Shown piece by piece: positions 34,412 through 44,750 of a DNA stretch of 64,000 nt (position 1 is its first letter; each line of letters opens with the position of its first letter). The position numbers and the translations under genes are program-made. The stretch comes from Gaertneriomyces semiglobifer (lineage: Eukaryota > Chytridiomycota > Chytridiomycetes > Spizellomycetales > Spizellomycetaceae). The notes under the pieces were generated by a model, which ran no database searches, had not been told where the DNA came from, and saw only the letters and a list, made by a program, of their open reading frames with translations. The stretch is taken from the NCBI GenBank assembly GCA_025558075.1, contig JAHLKF010000009.1, positions 62,001 through 126,000 on the forward strand, read 5' to 3'.

Positions 34412-34930
34412 GTTGCATCCCCGCCGTCACTTTTCTTCATTGTCACATCTACCCTGTGGTATCTTCGGGTGTGTTGCCTTCGGGTTGCACACTGCTGGGG
34501 CCACTTGGTGCGGTGGCTTTCAACATCAGTGCCATGTGCGATGTGGATGCGCTGCTTTTGATGGTCTTTACCGCTCTTGCTGTTGTCCTCTGCCATAGAG
34601 ATCTTCGGGGTGTTCTACCTGCTGGGCTCTGTGGTACAGGCCGCTTGATCGCTTCAGACTTCTAGGAGGCATCCAGGTTGCATCCCCGCCGTCACTTTTC
34701 TTCATTGTCACATCTACCCTGTGGTATCTTCGGGTGTGTTGCCTTCGGGTTGCACACTGCTGGGGCCACTTGGTGCGGTGGCTTTCAACATCAGTGCCAT
34801 GTGCGATGTGGATGAGCCGCCTTTGATGGTCTTTACCGCTCTTGCTGTTGTCCTCTGCCATAGAGATCTTCGGGGTGTTCTACCTGCTGGGCTCTGTGGT
34901 ACAGGCCGCTTGATCGCTTCAGACTTCTAA
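34412..34930. repeat. 265-bp tandem duplication
   Basis: Copies start at 34412 and 34677 and run to about 34930. They are nearly identical, differing around 34556 versus 34815. The period is not a multiple of three. A splice-donor-like AATAGGTGAGTG sits just before copy 1 (34381-34392), so the pair may lie in an old intron. Confidence 0.88.
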
Positions 34931-34997
34931 AAGGAATCATGCTGACCACTCCCTTTTTTAGCCATCTTTCGCCCCGTATATATATATATAGGAAGGG

Positions 34998-35058
34998 CGA
35001 CCGCGCGAATCGACAATTGTTTTTGATCTCGAGAAGGAAAGCCATCATTGGGCCTTTG
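34998..35058 (+). pseudogene. Decayed fragment of the 275-aa gene
   Basis: About 60 bp closely match exon 2 of the unknown gene (32342-32398): GACAAT-GTxTTTGATCTCGA-AAGGAA-GCCATCA-GGGCCT in both. The copy contains an extra base within GGAAAGCC that breaks frame, and similarity ends abruptly. Confidence 0.6.
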
Positions 35059-35121
35059 TATTTTTTACGTTTGAATACAGTGACCCTATCGATGGTCTTC
35101 TTTGATATCTTGATAACTATG

Positions 35122-35597
35122 ATGGCCAATGGAACTTATCTGCAGCCCAGTCTCGCTAGCCGCAGTTACAGCAATCATTGCGCACCCTGTACCGGTACAT
35201 CCCCGATATCGTCGAAATGTACCGGTTGCACTTTCCTGTGTGGAAGGTGAGTGTTTGCGGTGGAGTTCGAAATGTAGAGTCTGGAATTATGGAGGAGAAC
35301 TTGGGGAAGGAAGAGTCGCGAACGTTGCTGTGGTCGGTTTTGCAGAGACCGATGTTCATTCAATAATGCAACTACCATTCCACACGATCTTTTGGCGAGC
35401 ACGGGAGCTATACATAGTTTCTTGCAACTGATGCGATCATTGTCCACCCTCAGGTCCGTCAAAGAATGCGCGAAGAGTTTGAGAAAAACGCACATGTCCG
35501 TGACCCGCAAGTAATCGATGTCCTCATCTTCAAAGGCCGCAACGAACTCGCCGAGACCCTTCAACAATGGAAACAGGACGATCACATCCAACGCTAA
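35122..35597 (+). pseudogene. NDUFA6: Decayed NDUFA6 copy (complex I LYR subunit)
   Basis: Two exon pieces (to 35246, and 35454-35597; intron with good GT-AG ends) read as the LYR-motif protein NDUFA6/B14 of mitochondrial complex I. Landmarks are RTLYRYIPDIVEMY, REEFEKNAHVRDPQV and WKQDDHIQR, matching family segments such as MKNAHVTDPRVVD and VWKQRTHV. Damage: the N-terminal part (ATG at 35122, PSLASRSYSN) is one base out of frame with the LYR part near 35175; the LYR helix is several residues short; and a stop at 35595 removes the usual C-terminal tail of roughly 20 residues. A functional copy should exist elsewhere in the genome. Retained intron structure argues for DNA-level capture. Confidence 0.68.
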
Positions 35598-37415
35598 GTC
35601 TCGAGATACCAAGAGGTTGACCGCAGGTACAGTGCTGCAGGTCACTTCTGCACCAACTAGGATTTAATAGTTTCGATTCCATTATGATTAATAAATATTA
35701 TCGTGAGAAAAGTATGTCGTACGGTAATCGTGTGGAACCGGCGTTTGCAAGAAAGCTGCTGGGTTCTTGAGGATGAGATGGCTATAGCCACAGGGACCGT
35801 TCGGGCAGTGTGGACAAAACGCTTATCCCCTGACTGAGAAACTTGCCCTAGGTTATGTTGCAATGCTATCGCTGAGGCGATGAGCAGGGACTTCTGATTG
35901 GTTTGCTCTCCTATCCTTGCCAATGACGGGATGCGCGTATGTCTGGGCGGTGGGTGCCGCGATGAGAACGGGCGTGCAATGAAATATTTGCATCAACAGA
36001 CTTTGCCTTCTGTTGAATCCTAGCGTTCATTAGACATTTACAAGACGGAGAAGCATTACGACCTCCCGAACTTCCGAAAGCGAGGGGCGTTGTTTTCAAG
36101 TGCTTAAAATGGCGCAAGACGAGAATATGATATGGATATCACACGCAAAGGAGCCAGGCACTCTATCTGGATGTTTCCTATATTAACAGATGAGATGGGT
36201 CAGAAGCATTACTTAGCTGTAAGAGTGCATAATGCTTGGGCGGAGTCAGGACAGGACAAACAAAAGCACCCCAAAACAGAATTAACTTACAATGAATATT
36301 CGGAACGCTAACCCAAAAGATGCAGGCAGCGATGTTTTTTACCATGGACCCATATTTAAACAGAGCTTGTCGATGTTCTGTCAAGTCCTGGTTGTCTGGC
36401 AAAGGCTGTGAGCGTGAGCAGCGGTAACCGCTCCAAGGCAAGCAATATGGAGTGGGCGCTCTGTGCTTTTGGAACCAAGTCGCCGCACGAGTGGAGACAA
36501 CTTCGGGTGTAAATGTCCGAGTGTTTCGGTCCTTGAGATGAAACTCCCACGTGACATACAGAGTGTTACGCATGGAATAGCTTCAACGGATATGCTGATC
36601 TGCAAAGAATATGAGAACGGGCCCTATCAGCAGCTGTGCCGAAAGAGCGCCGCATCATCCTGAGTGCACTCTTTATTCCCGGTAGTTCCCTCGATGGTTG
36701 TGAAACAGATTTATCCAGTAGATAATCCTCGTAAACAGCTTGTCCGACATACGTTGTGCTGCTGACAATGTCCGCAAACCTCGAAAGATGTTGCTTCGCG
36801 GGTGACCGGTCGATGCTGGGCGAATCTCCCCTTTCTCGTTAATTCTAAGGGAGATACATGCTCCTCAGGTGGGTCATGTGTACATTGCGAGGAAGCCGTC
36901 CACTGCCAACTTTGTGTTAGCATTATATATCAGCCAGAAGTGCTGACCATTTCTTGAACCATCAACTTTTGAATTACGTATTCCATATTTACAAAGAAAC
37001 GACGTGCTATATTTTCCTCCAGGTCGCAAGACAAAATGGAACCATATTCCCATGGTCTTTTTAAAGGTAAGTGTACGGTACCCAATGAATATGCTTTGGA
37101 CGTGTATCAATCCTGGGGTGTAGCCAAGGCACTCGCAACCCCGAAGTAGACAACCAAAAGGTTTTATTGGCATCGGACTTGTACTCATCCAGAAGTACAC
37201 TCGCTGCTTCGCTCCAAAGAGCCAACTGCTGTGGAACTGGGGCGAAGCGCGAAAAGGTTGCAATATGCGAGTAAGTTTTTTCTGGGGTGGACGGATCCTG
37301 AGTCGGTGCTACAAGTTTCGCATCGCTAGAGCGGGGCGATGTAACCTGGTAGTGATATACACCTGCATGTGCAATGTGAAGGCCACCTGTTGAAATTGAG
37401 TCTGGGGAGCTGCAG
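35598..37415. other. Element interior without recognisable genes
   Basis: Several frames of 60-130 codons exist on both strands, the longest on the minus strand at 36178-36573 and 36874-37263. None shows a family motif or a consistent multi-exon model. Some may be remains of further captured fragments too decayed to name. Confidence 0.4.
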
Positions 37416-37963
37416 ACGTCGAAGATATGACTGCCTTGATCACAGTTCCTTGCCGGGATCGCTGCTTTCCTCTTCCTCCAAACCCATTGGCTCCGCGATA
37501 CCGTCTTCGATATCACCGAAACCATGTAATGGGTTTGGAGGAAGAGGAAAGCAGCGATCTCGACAAGGAATCGTGATGTGTTCTGGGTGGAAAATGAACT
37601 TGGAAGAAAATCGCGAGTTGAACTGTTGGAGGGAGGCAAATGCCATGGAAACGGACGTTGCTAACGGACGTGGCAAACGGACGGATGTCCGGGGGATCTC
37701 CGCAGAGTCGACATGCAGCGCAAATCCTTGTGAATGTCCCCTCGCACATACTAACCCAGCAGCTCCGACGGATGTCCCCAAGGATGTGTAGCGGGACTAC
37801 ATTGACGTGACTCCTTCAGGACATCCCTGTGTACCTTCGTAGGAGCATCCGCGTATGCTCTCTGAATGTGCGGCCAAAATGTGCTGGGGAACAAAACTTC
37901 GCATGTACTGACGTACTCCATTACCTAAGCACTCCCGTCGGACATCCCGCAGGGTTGGGGGTG
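37416..37963. repeat. Right subterminal block Y
   Basis: This block is the inverse of 33284-33878, with 37528-37963 matching 33284-33719 almost base for base (one difference noted) and 37416-37527 matching 33767-33878. The offset between the two parts shows a 47-bp deletion in this copy. Confidence 0.9.
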
Positions 37964-38230
37964 TGCCGGGCAGTCAACTGTACTCTTAGAACCTTAGACT
38001 TGAATACACATAGGCTTATTATATATATAAGGACCAGAGCATCTGAGCATCAGCAGGATCCCTCTGCAACACACGCAAAGTACAATGTGCCACCTGTGAC
38101 CTGTGTTTGTAATACCCTAACCCTCGACTTGCTACGCGCGGCTCATAGCTTAACGTTGCGCATATTTTTTGAATTAATAAATACCATGATCTGCACTTAA
38201 GGCTCGTAGATAGTGGCTTGATCGTTGGGT

Positions 38231-38890
38231 ATGGGCGAAATAAAGAAGCGCTTCCGACATGCCGTGGAGGAACCGCAAAGGCGAAAGAGGCCTTTCACCA
38301 TTAAATTGGAGGACAACTCTGACCCACAATGCTGGTCCGAAAAAAGCCCAGCGGCTGTGCAAAACTGGCCGATTAAAGCAGAAGGGACCCCAAGTTCCAG
38401 CAATGACGAGAAACCCGACCCAGTATCCGATGAGCGCACCCGCCTAGGGACGCCAGAAACTACGGAGCTTAATTCAACGGCCTTGCGACGCCCACGAAGA
38501 GGTCCCAGACGTGCAGACGCCAGATTTATCGCTATGATGTGGGATGAGGGTGACAAGGTGGAAGTCAAGGGCAGGCTCATTGTGCTCCCATCTGAACCGC
38601 AACTGCTGCATGTCCGGTTACCTGTCCATGAAGGCCAAAGGGAGGATTTCACCCTTACTGTGAATAACAGCCTGCGAATGGTGTTGGATCTACCAAGCGG
38701 ACAGTTCAAGTTACAGTGGCCGAACGAGGATTGTGAATTACGGAGCGCAGACAATAGATTGCCCCATCAATACCACACTATCTCAGAGAATAAGCAGAGG
38801 GTTGTTGTTTTTTGGTCACAACCCGGCATGGGGCATTTCTTTTTGGAAGTTGCGCGAGATCTGCGCAATGCCGGTGCCGTCCTTGGTTGA
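38231..38890 (+). CDS. Hypothetical basic protein
   Basis: A single frame of 219 aa from the ATG at 38231. The N-terminal half is charged and disordered, with basic clusters (RRKRPF, RRPRRGPRR) that could direct nuclear entry. The C-terminal half reads as beta-rich (KVEVKGRLIVLPS, FTLTVNNSLRMVLDL). No family is recognised. A strong donor-like CAG-GTAAGT at 38905-38913 lies just beyond the stop in another frame, so the 3' end could be spliced differently. TATATATAA upstream (about 38013) could serve as promoter. It sits just outside the right end of the transposon. Confidence 0.42.
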   Translation: MGEIKKRFRHAVEEPQRRKRPFTIKLEDNSDPQCWSEKSPAAVQNWPIKAEGTPSSSNDEKPDPVSDERTRLGTPETTELNSTALRRPRRGPRRADARFIAMMWDEGDKVEVKGRLIVLPSEPQLLHVRLPVHEGQREDFTLTVNNSLRMVLDLPSGQFKLQWPNEDCELRSADNRLPHQYHTISENKQRVVVFWSQPGMGHFFLEVARDLRNAGAVLG

Positions 38891-39472
38891 AGTAGAGTTC
38901 TGCCAGGTAAGTATCTTCTTTGTCAGGACTGTTCAACACAGCATCTTAACACAACAACCCAAGGTCATTTTGCTGAAACCAAGTGACCTAATTTACGCTT
39001 CGACATCTCAACACAGCAACCCAAGGTCATTCGGGTGAATCAAGTAATCCAGTTCACGCTTTGACGCAATTTATCGCTATATCAATTGCGATTGCCAGTG
39101 AGCTGAGCGCGAACTGGCCTCTCCATTTCATGAAGGTTGTTTCCTCAAACAGGCCACAACGAAATCAGACGAGCCCATGATATAGCATGGCACTGCATCG
39201 CCGAGATGTCAGTTATCCTAGCCTTGCAAATCGTGCTGGGATTGGGGATAAAAGCGGTTTGCACGTCTTCATATCGAACGCGTGCGATTTCGCGCCGAGT
39301 GAACAGAGATTAGGAACACAGTGTTATCAGAAGAGGACTGAACTTAGTAAGATGTTAATTTTAGAGTCGTAGAATGTCTATACTACTCCTGCGCATTACG
39401 TTAATAACAACATCAAATTTCAACTGAAACCATTCGGGATATATCCGAGCTTTTACTATCGAAGAACAACCC
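38891..39472. other. Intergenic, right edge of the island
   Basis: An imperfect direct repeat (CAACACAGCA...CAACCCAAGGTCAT) occurs around 38935-39030. There is no supported gene. Confidence 0.4.
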
Positions 39473-39546
39473 GCCCTCTTGGCTCAGTTGGTCAGAGCGT
39501 CTGCCTAGTAAGCAGAAGGTCCCGTGTTCGAATCTCGGAGAGGGCA
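39473..39546 (+). tRNA. tRNA-Thr(AGT)
   Basis: A 74-bp cloverleaf: acceptor GCCCTCT/AGAGGGC with discriminator A, D stem GCTC/GAGC, anticodon stem TCTGC/GCAGA with loop CTAGTAA (anticodon AGT), and T loop TTCGAAT. The T stem CCGTG/CTCGG has one T-T mismatch. No intron. Confidence 0.93.
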
Positions 39547-40535
39547 TTTCACTTTTGCTGGTCGGCCGAAGGTACAACTGCCGCTTGGAGGGACCAAGGT
39601 AAGGTAAGGCTTGCTCGCCAAACATTGTGAAAGGGTGAGAAGCGACCCTGATTTTAATTTCCGGTGCATACGCATGCAGTGGTCATGTTATTACGATCGA
39701 CTTCATCCAGATCCATGTCCAGCCCAGACATCGTTGCACTGCGTGCGCAAGCGTAGGCATTGCATGCATTGGCGTGTTTCGCAATGGATCAACCAGAATT
39801 GCCCAATTGAGCTGAGAACGTGACTTGATCTTGACCAAGACTCCGCGGGATGCACACGCGCGAATTGCAGCCCGCAGCAGGGGCTGTTAATCTTCCGGAA
39901 GACCCACCCAAACACAACATTGCAAGACACCCCCACTTTATTTAACCAGGCCTCAGCTGACGTGACTCTTTCCAACTGTTTGGGGGAAATGAGTATGACT
40001 GACGCAGGTCATTATGGCACACAAACAGTAATAACCATAAAGGACCAATAGAATGAGCGTATTCTCATTGTATTCGATAAACGTTGTGTGCTTCCTGCTG
40101 TGTTTGTATGTGGGGTTTTTTTTTTCTTTTTCACACAATGACACACTGACCACACACCAGCTGAGCCATTGGCTGCTGCCGTGGGCACACACATAATAAC
40201 AAGTAATAATAAATGGGGCCGATCAAGTAATCGGTTAACAGCACCCCCCATCCAGTTATTACGTAACCGCGTTCGTTGCCCATCCACCGCAACTCGTTTT
40301 TTACTTTTTTCCTGTATACACACCCCGCATGCAGTCATCGCATTAAGTAACTGCTGTGTAATGGCACGCTCCCCCGATGCGCCACATGACGGCCCCGTGG
40401 CGCACACAATGGCGTCGTTCTTGTAAAAACACTCTCCGCTATCGCGTTGTCCGCGCGGCCGCCCCCTTTTTCCTTTGCGTCGTTTGTCGGCGTCGACTTT
40501 TTGTTAGGCTGCTGCTGGCTGCCCCCCCGCGATGG
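39547..40535. other. Intergenic, no gene recognised
   Basis: This is the spacer between the tRNA and the NmrA-like gene. It includes an (A/T) run near 40113-40133. No supported coding frame. Confidence 0.45.
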
Positions 40536-40543
40536 TATAAAAG
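40536..40543 (+). promoter_or_regulatory. TATA box of NmrA-like gene
   Basis: TATAAAAG lies 134 bp before the ATG at 40670, in an otherwise GC-rich stretch. Confidence 0.6.
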
Positions 40544-40669
40544 GGCGACCAGAGGGGGAGTGCCCCCTCCTGTCTCGATCGGTGTATTGTTCATTCGGTG
40601 GATTCACTACGACGCATGCATTTATAGTTTTCTTGATCCATTGCCATCCCTCCACACACAACTGTCACG

Positions 40670-41686
40670 ATGCCCGCCGTAACAAAGAAGGTTTCCACTG
40701 TCGTCGTCACGGCCTCGACCAATTCAACGATCGCCTCGGCTTTTCTGAACGCGCTCTCGTCCCAGCCTCGCCCCGAGACTCGCTCTCTTGCAATTAGCCT
40801 TGCGACAGCTGCGCAAGATGACACTGACAAGCTGCTTCAATCGACACACATAGATACGGTTGTCCTAATACCGCCCACACATGCAGACGAGGCGTCTCTC
40901 GCAAAGACAAAGGACTTTATTGCGAGCTGCTCCCAGTCCAACCATGTCGATTACATCATTCTCTTGAGCGCCATGATGAGCGACGCCGTCGAATCAAAGC
41001 AGAGAAATGTCAAGCTTACTCAGTTTGAGTCACATTACCTTGCCTTGGAGCGGTCACTTCGTCAATCGAGAATACCGCACACGATCTTGCGTCTGGCGCC
41101 GCTTCAACAGTCTCTTTTGTACCTCGACACCGGCTTTCACACGCATCAGGTTGCGACATTAGCCCTGCCCATCTCGAACGGCGCGTTTGCTCCCATCCAC
41201 GTCGACGATGTCGCGCGCGCGCTAGTGAGCATTCTCAACTCGCACAACTCTCCTCACATCTCAAAGACATACACCCTCACGGGGCCGGATTTGCTCACGG
41301 GAGTGGAACTTGCGGGCCGTGCTTCCGTTGCCTTGGATCGCCCTGTCAGGTTCCAACACACATCCCAACGCCAGCTGGATGACCTGGCACGTCAACACTC
41401 GCACCTCCCCATTCCCACATTATTACAAGTGACGGCATTGATCGCCAACTCGCGTTATACGACGCATACGGATACGCTTGCCTCGCTCATCGGCAGGACG
41501 CCCAAGTCGATTGACTACTTTTTCCGTGAGCATCGTCAGGATTTTAACAAGGACATCACGAAGAATGCTCCTTTGTTGGGTGGACGACCCAAAGTCCGTC
41601 AGGATGCGTTTAACGGCGAGCTCTACCGTGGCGCGTGGGGAGATGGATTGGGTCGGTACGCCATTTCCTTCTCATCCAAGCTCTGA
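40670..41686 (+). CDS. NmrA-like NAD(P)-fold protein
   Basis: A single exon of 338 aa from an ATG in good context. The layout is that of the NmrA/atypical short-chain dehydrogenase family: strand TVVVTAS, helix, TVVLIPP, a loop ending YIILLSAMMSD, PHTILRLAP, FAPIHVDDVARALVSIL and YTLTGPDLLTGVELA, all standard landmarks. NmrA-like proteins bind NAD(P) and act as redox sensors or quinone reductases. The N-terminal GxxGxxG cofactor loop is not conserved here (ASTNSTIA), so cofactor binding is doubtful and the protein may be regulatory. The C-terminus (SIDYFFREHRQDF) matches the family. Base composition is more GC-rich than nearby intergenic DNA, as expected for an expressed gene. Confidence 0.75.
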   Translation: MPAVTKKVSTVVVTASTNSTIASAFLNALSSQPRPETRSLAISLATAAQDDTDKLLQSTHIDTVVLIPPTHADEASLAKTKDFIASCSQSNHVDYIILLSAMMSDAVESKQRNVKLTQFESHYLALERSLRQSRIPHTILRLAPLQQSLLYLDTGFHTHQVATLALPISNGAFAPIHVDDVARALVSILNSHNSPHISKTYTLTGPDLLTGVELAGRASVALDRPVRFQHTSQRQLDDLARQHSHLPIPTLLQVTALIANSRYTTHTDTLASLIGRTPKSIDYFFREHRQDFNKDITKNAPLLGGRPKVRQDAFNGELYRGAWGDGLGRYAISFSSKL

Positions 41687-42552
41687 GAATTGCCACCGCA
41701 TTCTCTCGGCATTATATATATATAGTTTTACATTTTTGGATTTAATGTTTGTTTGGTTTCTTGTATTCCCGATCTCTTTTTGATGGAGAGCATCAATAAT
41801 ATTTTGACTTTCTTGCATGTTGCCTTGTGCATCGTGCTGACGCTGAAAAAGACCTTGTAATTGTTGACAATTCGTTGTGACGTTGACCAGAACCACAGGT
41901 GATGACGAGAAACGCATGGTTAAGGCCCTGCTGTCATTGCACTCGCAATTGCCAGAGACCATAAAGGCAACGAACACATTAAGACACCAACCATGTATTT
42001 CAAGCGACTTCTATATATGATATCTGGGCCCTATACAAGTCTATGATGCCACCAAAATGATCGTTGCGAAAAAGGGGACAAAAAGGAAACCAACAAAACA
42101 GAAAGAAAAAAAACAAAAAGGGGGCCTGAGGAAAATAAATCTGATCCCAACACCGCCGTGGGGAAAGGGTCGTGGGTCTCCCCTCCATCCATCTATTCTA
42201 TGCTCCAGATTAATCATTTCCAAACCCAACGAAAGACCCACGATCCCCATAGAAGATCAAATTCCCACCACTCAAAAAAGGCCAAAACAGAAATAGGAAA
42301 GATAATCCAAAGTGTGGGGGTGTGGTGGTAGTGGGGGCGGGGAAGAACAAAAGAAAGAAAAGAAAAAAGAGGAAACCCGTTCTCGGCGAAAGGGGAAGAG
42401 AACTAGTGCCAGCCCGCGTTCTCCCATTTGACTCTCGTCATTGAAAAAAAAAAAATGATCCAACTTAATCAACGTACGAAAAAAAAAAAGTGTGTGCGTG
42501 TGAGGGTGTTGACGTAGTTGGAGTTTTTCCGGTTTTTTAGTTGGTTGGGAAT
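41687..42552. other. Intergenic, A-rich and polypurine tracts
   Basis: Contains TATATATATA (41713), an A/G-rich tract (42060-42130), GAAAGAAAAGAAAAAAGAGG (about 42351-42372) and A runs near 42445 and 42480. It probably holds the 3' UTRs of the two convergent neighbours. No gene seen. Confidence 0.5.
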
Positions 42553-44750
42553 CTATTGCATCTTGCGACGTTCGCTTTTCGCGGGTCTCACGACGGTTCC
42601 TTCATCTTCTGAGCTCCAGAATACGCCTTCTTCTTGCTTGGTGTCAGCGGCACTCATGCCCATTTCGAGACCCATGCCGTTTAACGCAGCGAGGATGCTA
42701 GTTTGTGGCCGTTCACCGCCAAAGGTATTGTCGCTTTCGAACGAGTCAGGGAGAGAGTCCCGGGCCGGATTGTGCGCCGGGGAATAGGTCGACGACGATA
42801 TGAACGAGTCGCGGTATGAGTCGGACGAGAGGAGGGAATCGCGGGTTGTGCTGGACATGAAGGAGTCGCGGTACACGGTAGACGCCTCAGATCTAGACAT
42901 AGATGCGAACTTGCCCTCATCGTCGTCGTCATCCCCGAACTCGGCTTCGTTTTCCGTAGTGCGGTATTCGTCGGCGGTTTCATATTTAGACGCGCCGGTC
43001 CGGGCACTGAGCATTGTTCCTTGGCTGAATGCGCTACGACGTCTTTGGTTGGTGCCCTGGTCGGAATGGGCAGCATCAAGTACCGTGGCGCTTAAAGATT
43101 GAATTTTGCCATCTCCTTCGCCACCAATGAGGACGTCCATGACACTCCGTGGAACTACGACTTTTTCAATCTCATTTCGCTCTTTGCGCTGCAAGCTCAC
43201 ATCCTTCTCAGCTTCGCTGATCATCTTTTGAAGTGTCCCGTCTCCCATAGAACGCGTACCAATCTGGGACATTGAGTCCGAAGGGGTAAGGCTGCACGTC
43301 TGAGATCGCTCATTTTCCGCCAGGTCGGGAACTCCAGAGTCCGTAAAGATACTGGTATGATGGTTGAGTGCGTGAGTCCATGCTGACGGTTGATAAGTGG
43401 TGTCCCGTTCGTTGTACGTGTCCCGATTCTGTGCAGTCAGTGTGATGTCGGTGGCATTATCATAGATAGTATCGCGACTGGAGTCGTACATGGGCTCCGT
43501 AGCGGCACTGTCCCGGTTATGTGGCAGACGTGACTCGTCGGGAGTAGGAATGGTCGAGAATACTGCTTCGGATAACGATTGGCCCATACCAGTCAGCTCG
43601 GGAAGGTCGACGCGGGTGTACTCTGGACTAGTCGCCTGTTTCCGATCACCAGAGTATGCCATAGGAGGCGGCTGGGCATAGCCACCAGCTGGAGGCGGAT
43701 AAGCGACTGGCTCTCTGGATGGAGCCTCATTCATGTACGGGTTGTTAGCAGGCTGGCCATACGAACGAGCCGAGTAGGCGTCCGAATCAGGGCGACGTTT
43801 AGAGGCACCCGATGAGAATACACCTGGTCCATCACCCCAATCGCCTGACACAGGAGAGCGTGATTCATCCTCCTTTGAACGGCGGCGCATAAACAGGAAT
43901 CCACCTGCTGCAAGACCTGCAATAGCTACCACACCTGACACAATCACGAAAATCAAGTTAGAAAACGGACACGGAGCGCCTCAAGAAGATCGAGATAAGA
44001 ATCATTATAGTCGCACTTACCAACAGTGGCGACGATGCCAGCTACAGCTCCCTTGCTCATGATTTTTCCGGGCTTGGCTGCCTCCTCCACTTGAGCCGTG
44101 TCCGTGTTGGGTTTAGTACCAGGAATGGAAGGAATGTTGTTGTTTGGCGTTTTGGGAATGGTACTGGGTTGAGGTTGTTGAATAATTACCGTGGGCGCAG
44201 AGACGGTGGTGGAGACGGCGGGCCCAGCGGGGATGGGGACTGGCTTGTCATCTAGACCCTCTCCAGGATTGTTACCGCCATTGTTGTTGCCGGGAACTTC
44301 GGTAGGTTGCGGTCGCGGGCGAGGGCGAGGACGACCAGGTTCTCCAGAGGGCCGTGGCCGCGGGGGCGACGGGTTCAGCGTCTCAACGGGCGGGTCGACA
44401 TTGGTCGGTTCCGCAGTCGGCGGCTCGGTAACGCTACTGATAGGCGGTTGGCCGTCACTTGTGGGCTGAACAATACTAGTGGTTGGCAAAGAAGGTTCGG
44501 TCGGCTCAACAACCGTCGTCGCATCATCATCACCCACCGGTACAGGATCTGCGGTCACAGAAGGTTGCGAAGGCTCGGTTGGGTCTCCACTCGGTGCAGG
44601 AACAGACGGCGGGAACGTCTCAACGACCGATGGGGCAGGCGATAAGACCTCTGATGCCGAAGACAGTTGACGCCGGTAATGAGGAGACGCTCCCACACTG
44701 CTTGCAAAAGCACCGGCAAGCACCACAACGGACAGCAATGTCGCTCTCAT
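42553..44750 (-). CDS. Mucin-like single-pass membrane protein
   Basis: Two exons (44750-44021, 43934-42553) give 703 aa. Residues 1-21 are a signal peptide (LLSVVVLAGAFASSVGA). The ectodomain (about 22-230) is Ser/Thr/Pro-rich and nearly free of Cys, suited to dense O-glycosylation, with a Pro-Arg block (RPRPRPRPQP). One transmembrane helix (about 235-260, AVAGIVATVGVVAIAGLAAGGFLFM) is created exactly across the splice junction and is followed by MRRRSKED, a stop-transfer signal. The long cytoplasmic tail is Ser/Tyr/Asp-rich and disordered (repeated YRDSF, RDSL). The layout resembles fungal wall-stress sensors of the Mid2/Wsc kind, but there is no WSC domain, so the sensor role is inference. 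Confidence 0.72.

Larger units (their letters stand above)
30137..37963. mobile_element. 7.83-kb CACTA-like transposon carrying gene fragments
   Basis: The left end reads CACCCCTAACCCTGC (30137) and the right end is the inverse of CACCCCCAACCCTGC (to 37963), a 15-bp terminal inverted repeat with one difference. TG precedes the left end (30135-30136) and TG follows the right end (37964-37965), consistent with a 2-bp target duplication. Both subterminal regions carry repeated GGACATCC/GGATGTCC and GCGGAGATCC motifs. CAC...GTG termini, 2-bp duplications and dense subterminal repeats resemble the CMC (CACTA-Mirage-Chapaev) group. I see no transposase; the cargo is an IFT81 fragment, an unknown intact gene, a decayed NDUFA6 copy and a nested derivative. 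It is therefore probably non-autonomous. Confidence 0.68.

Noticed and set aside
34412..34930. CRISPR-like or long-terminal-repeat reading of the island repeats
   Set aside because: There are no regular spacers, no TG...CA long terminal repeats, primer-binding site or reverse transcriptase; the repeats are tandem or inverted-end type.
36178..36573. 131-codon minus-strand frame inside the element
   Set aside because: Parts look protein-like, but competing frames are equally open and no family is recognised; left as unassigned interior.
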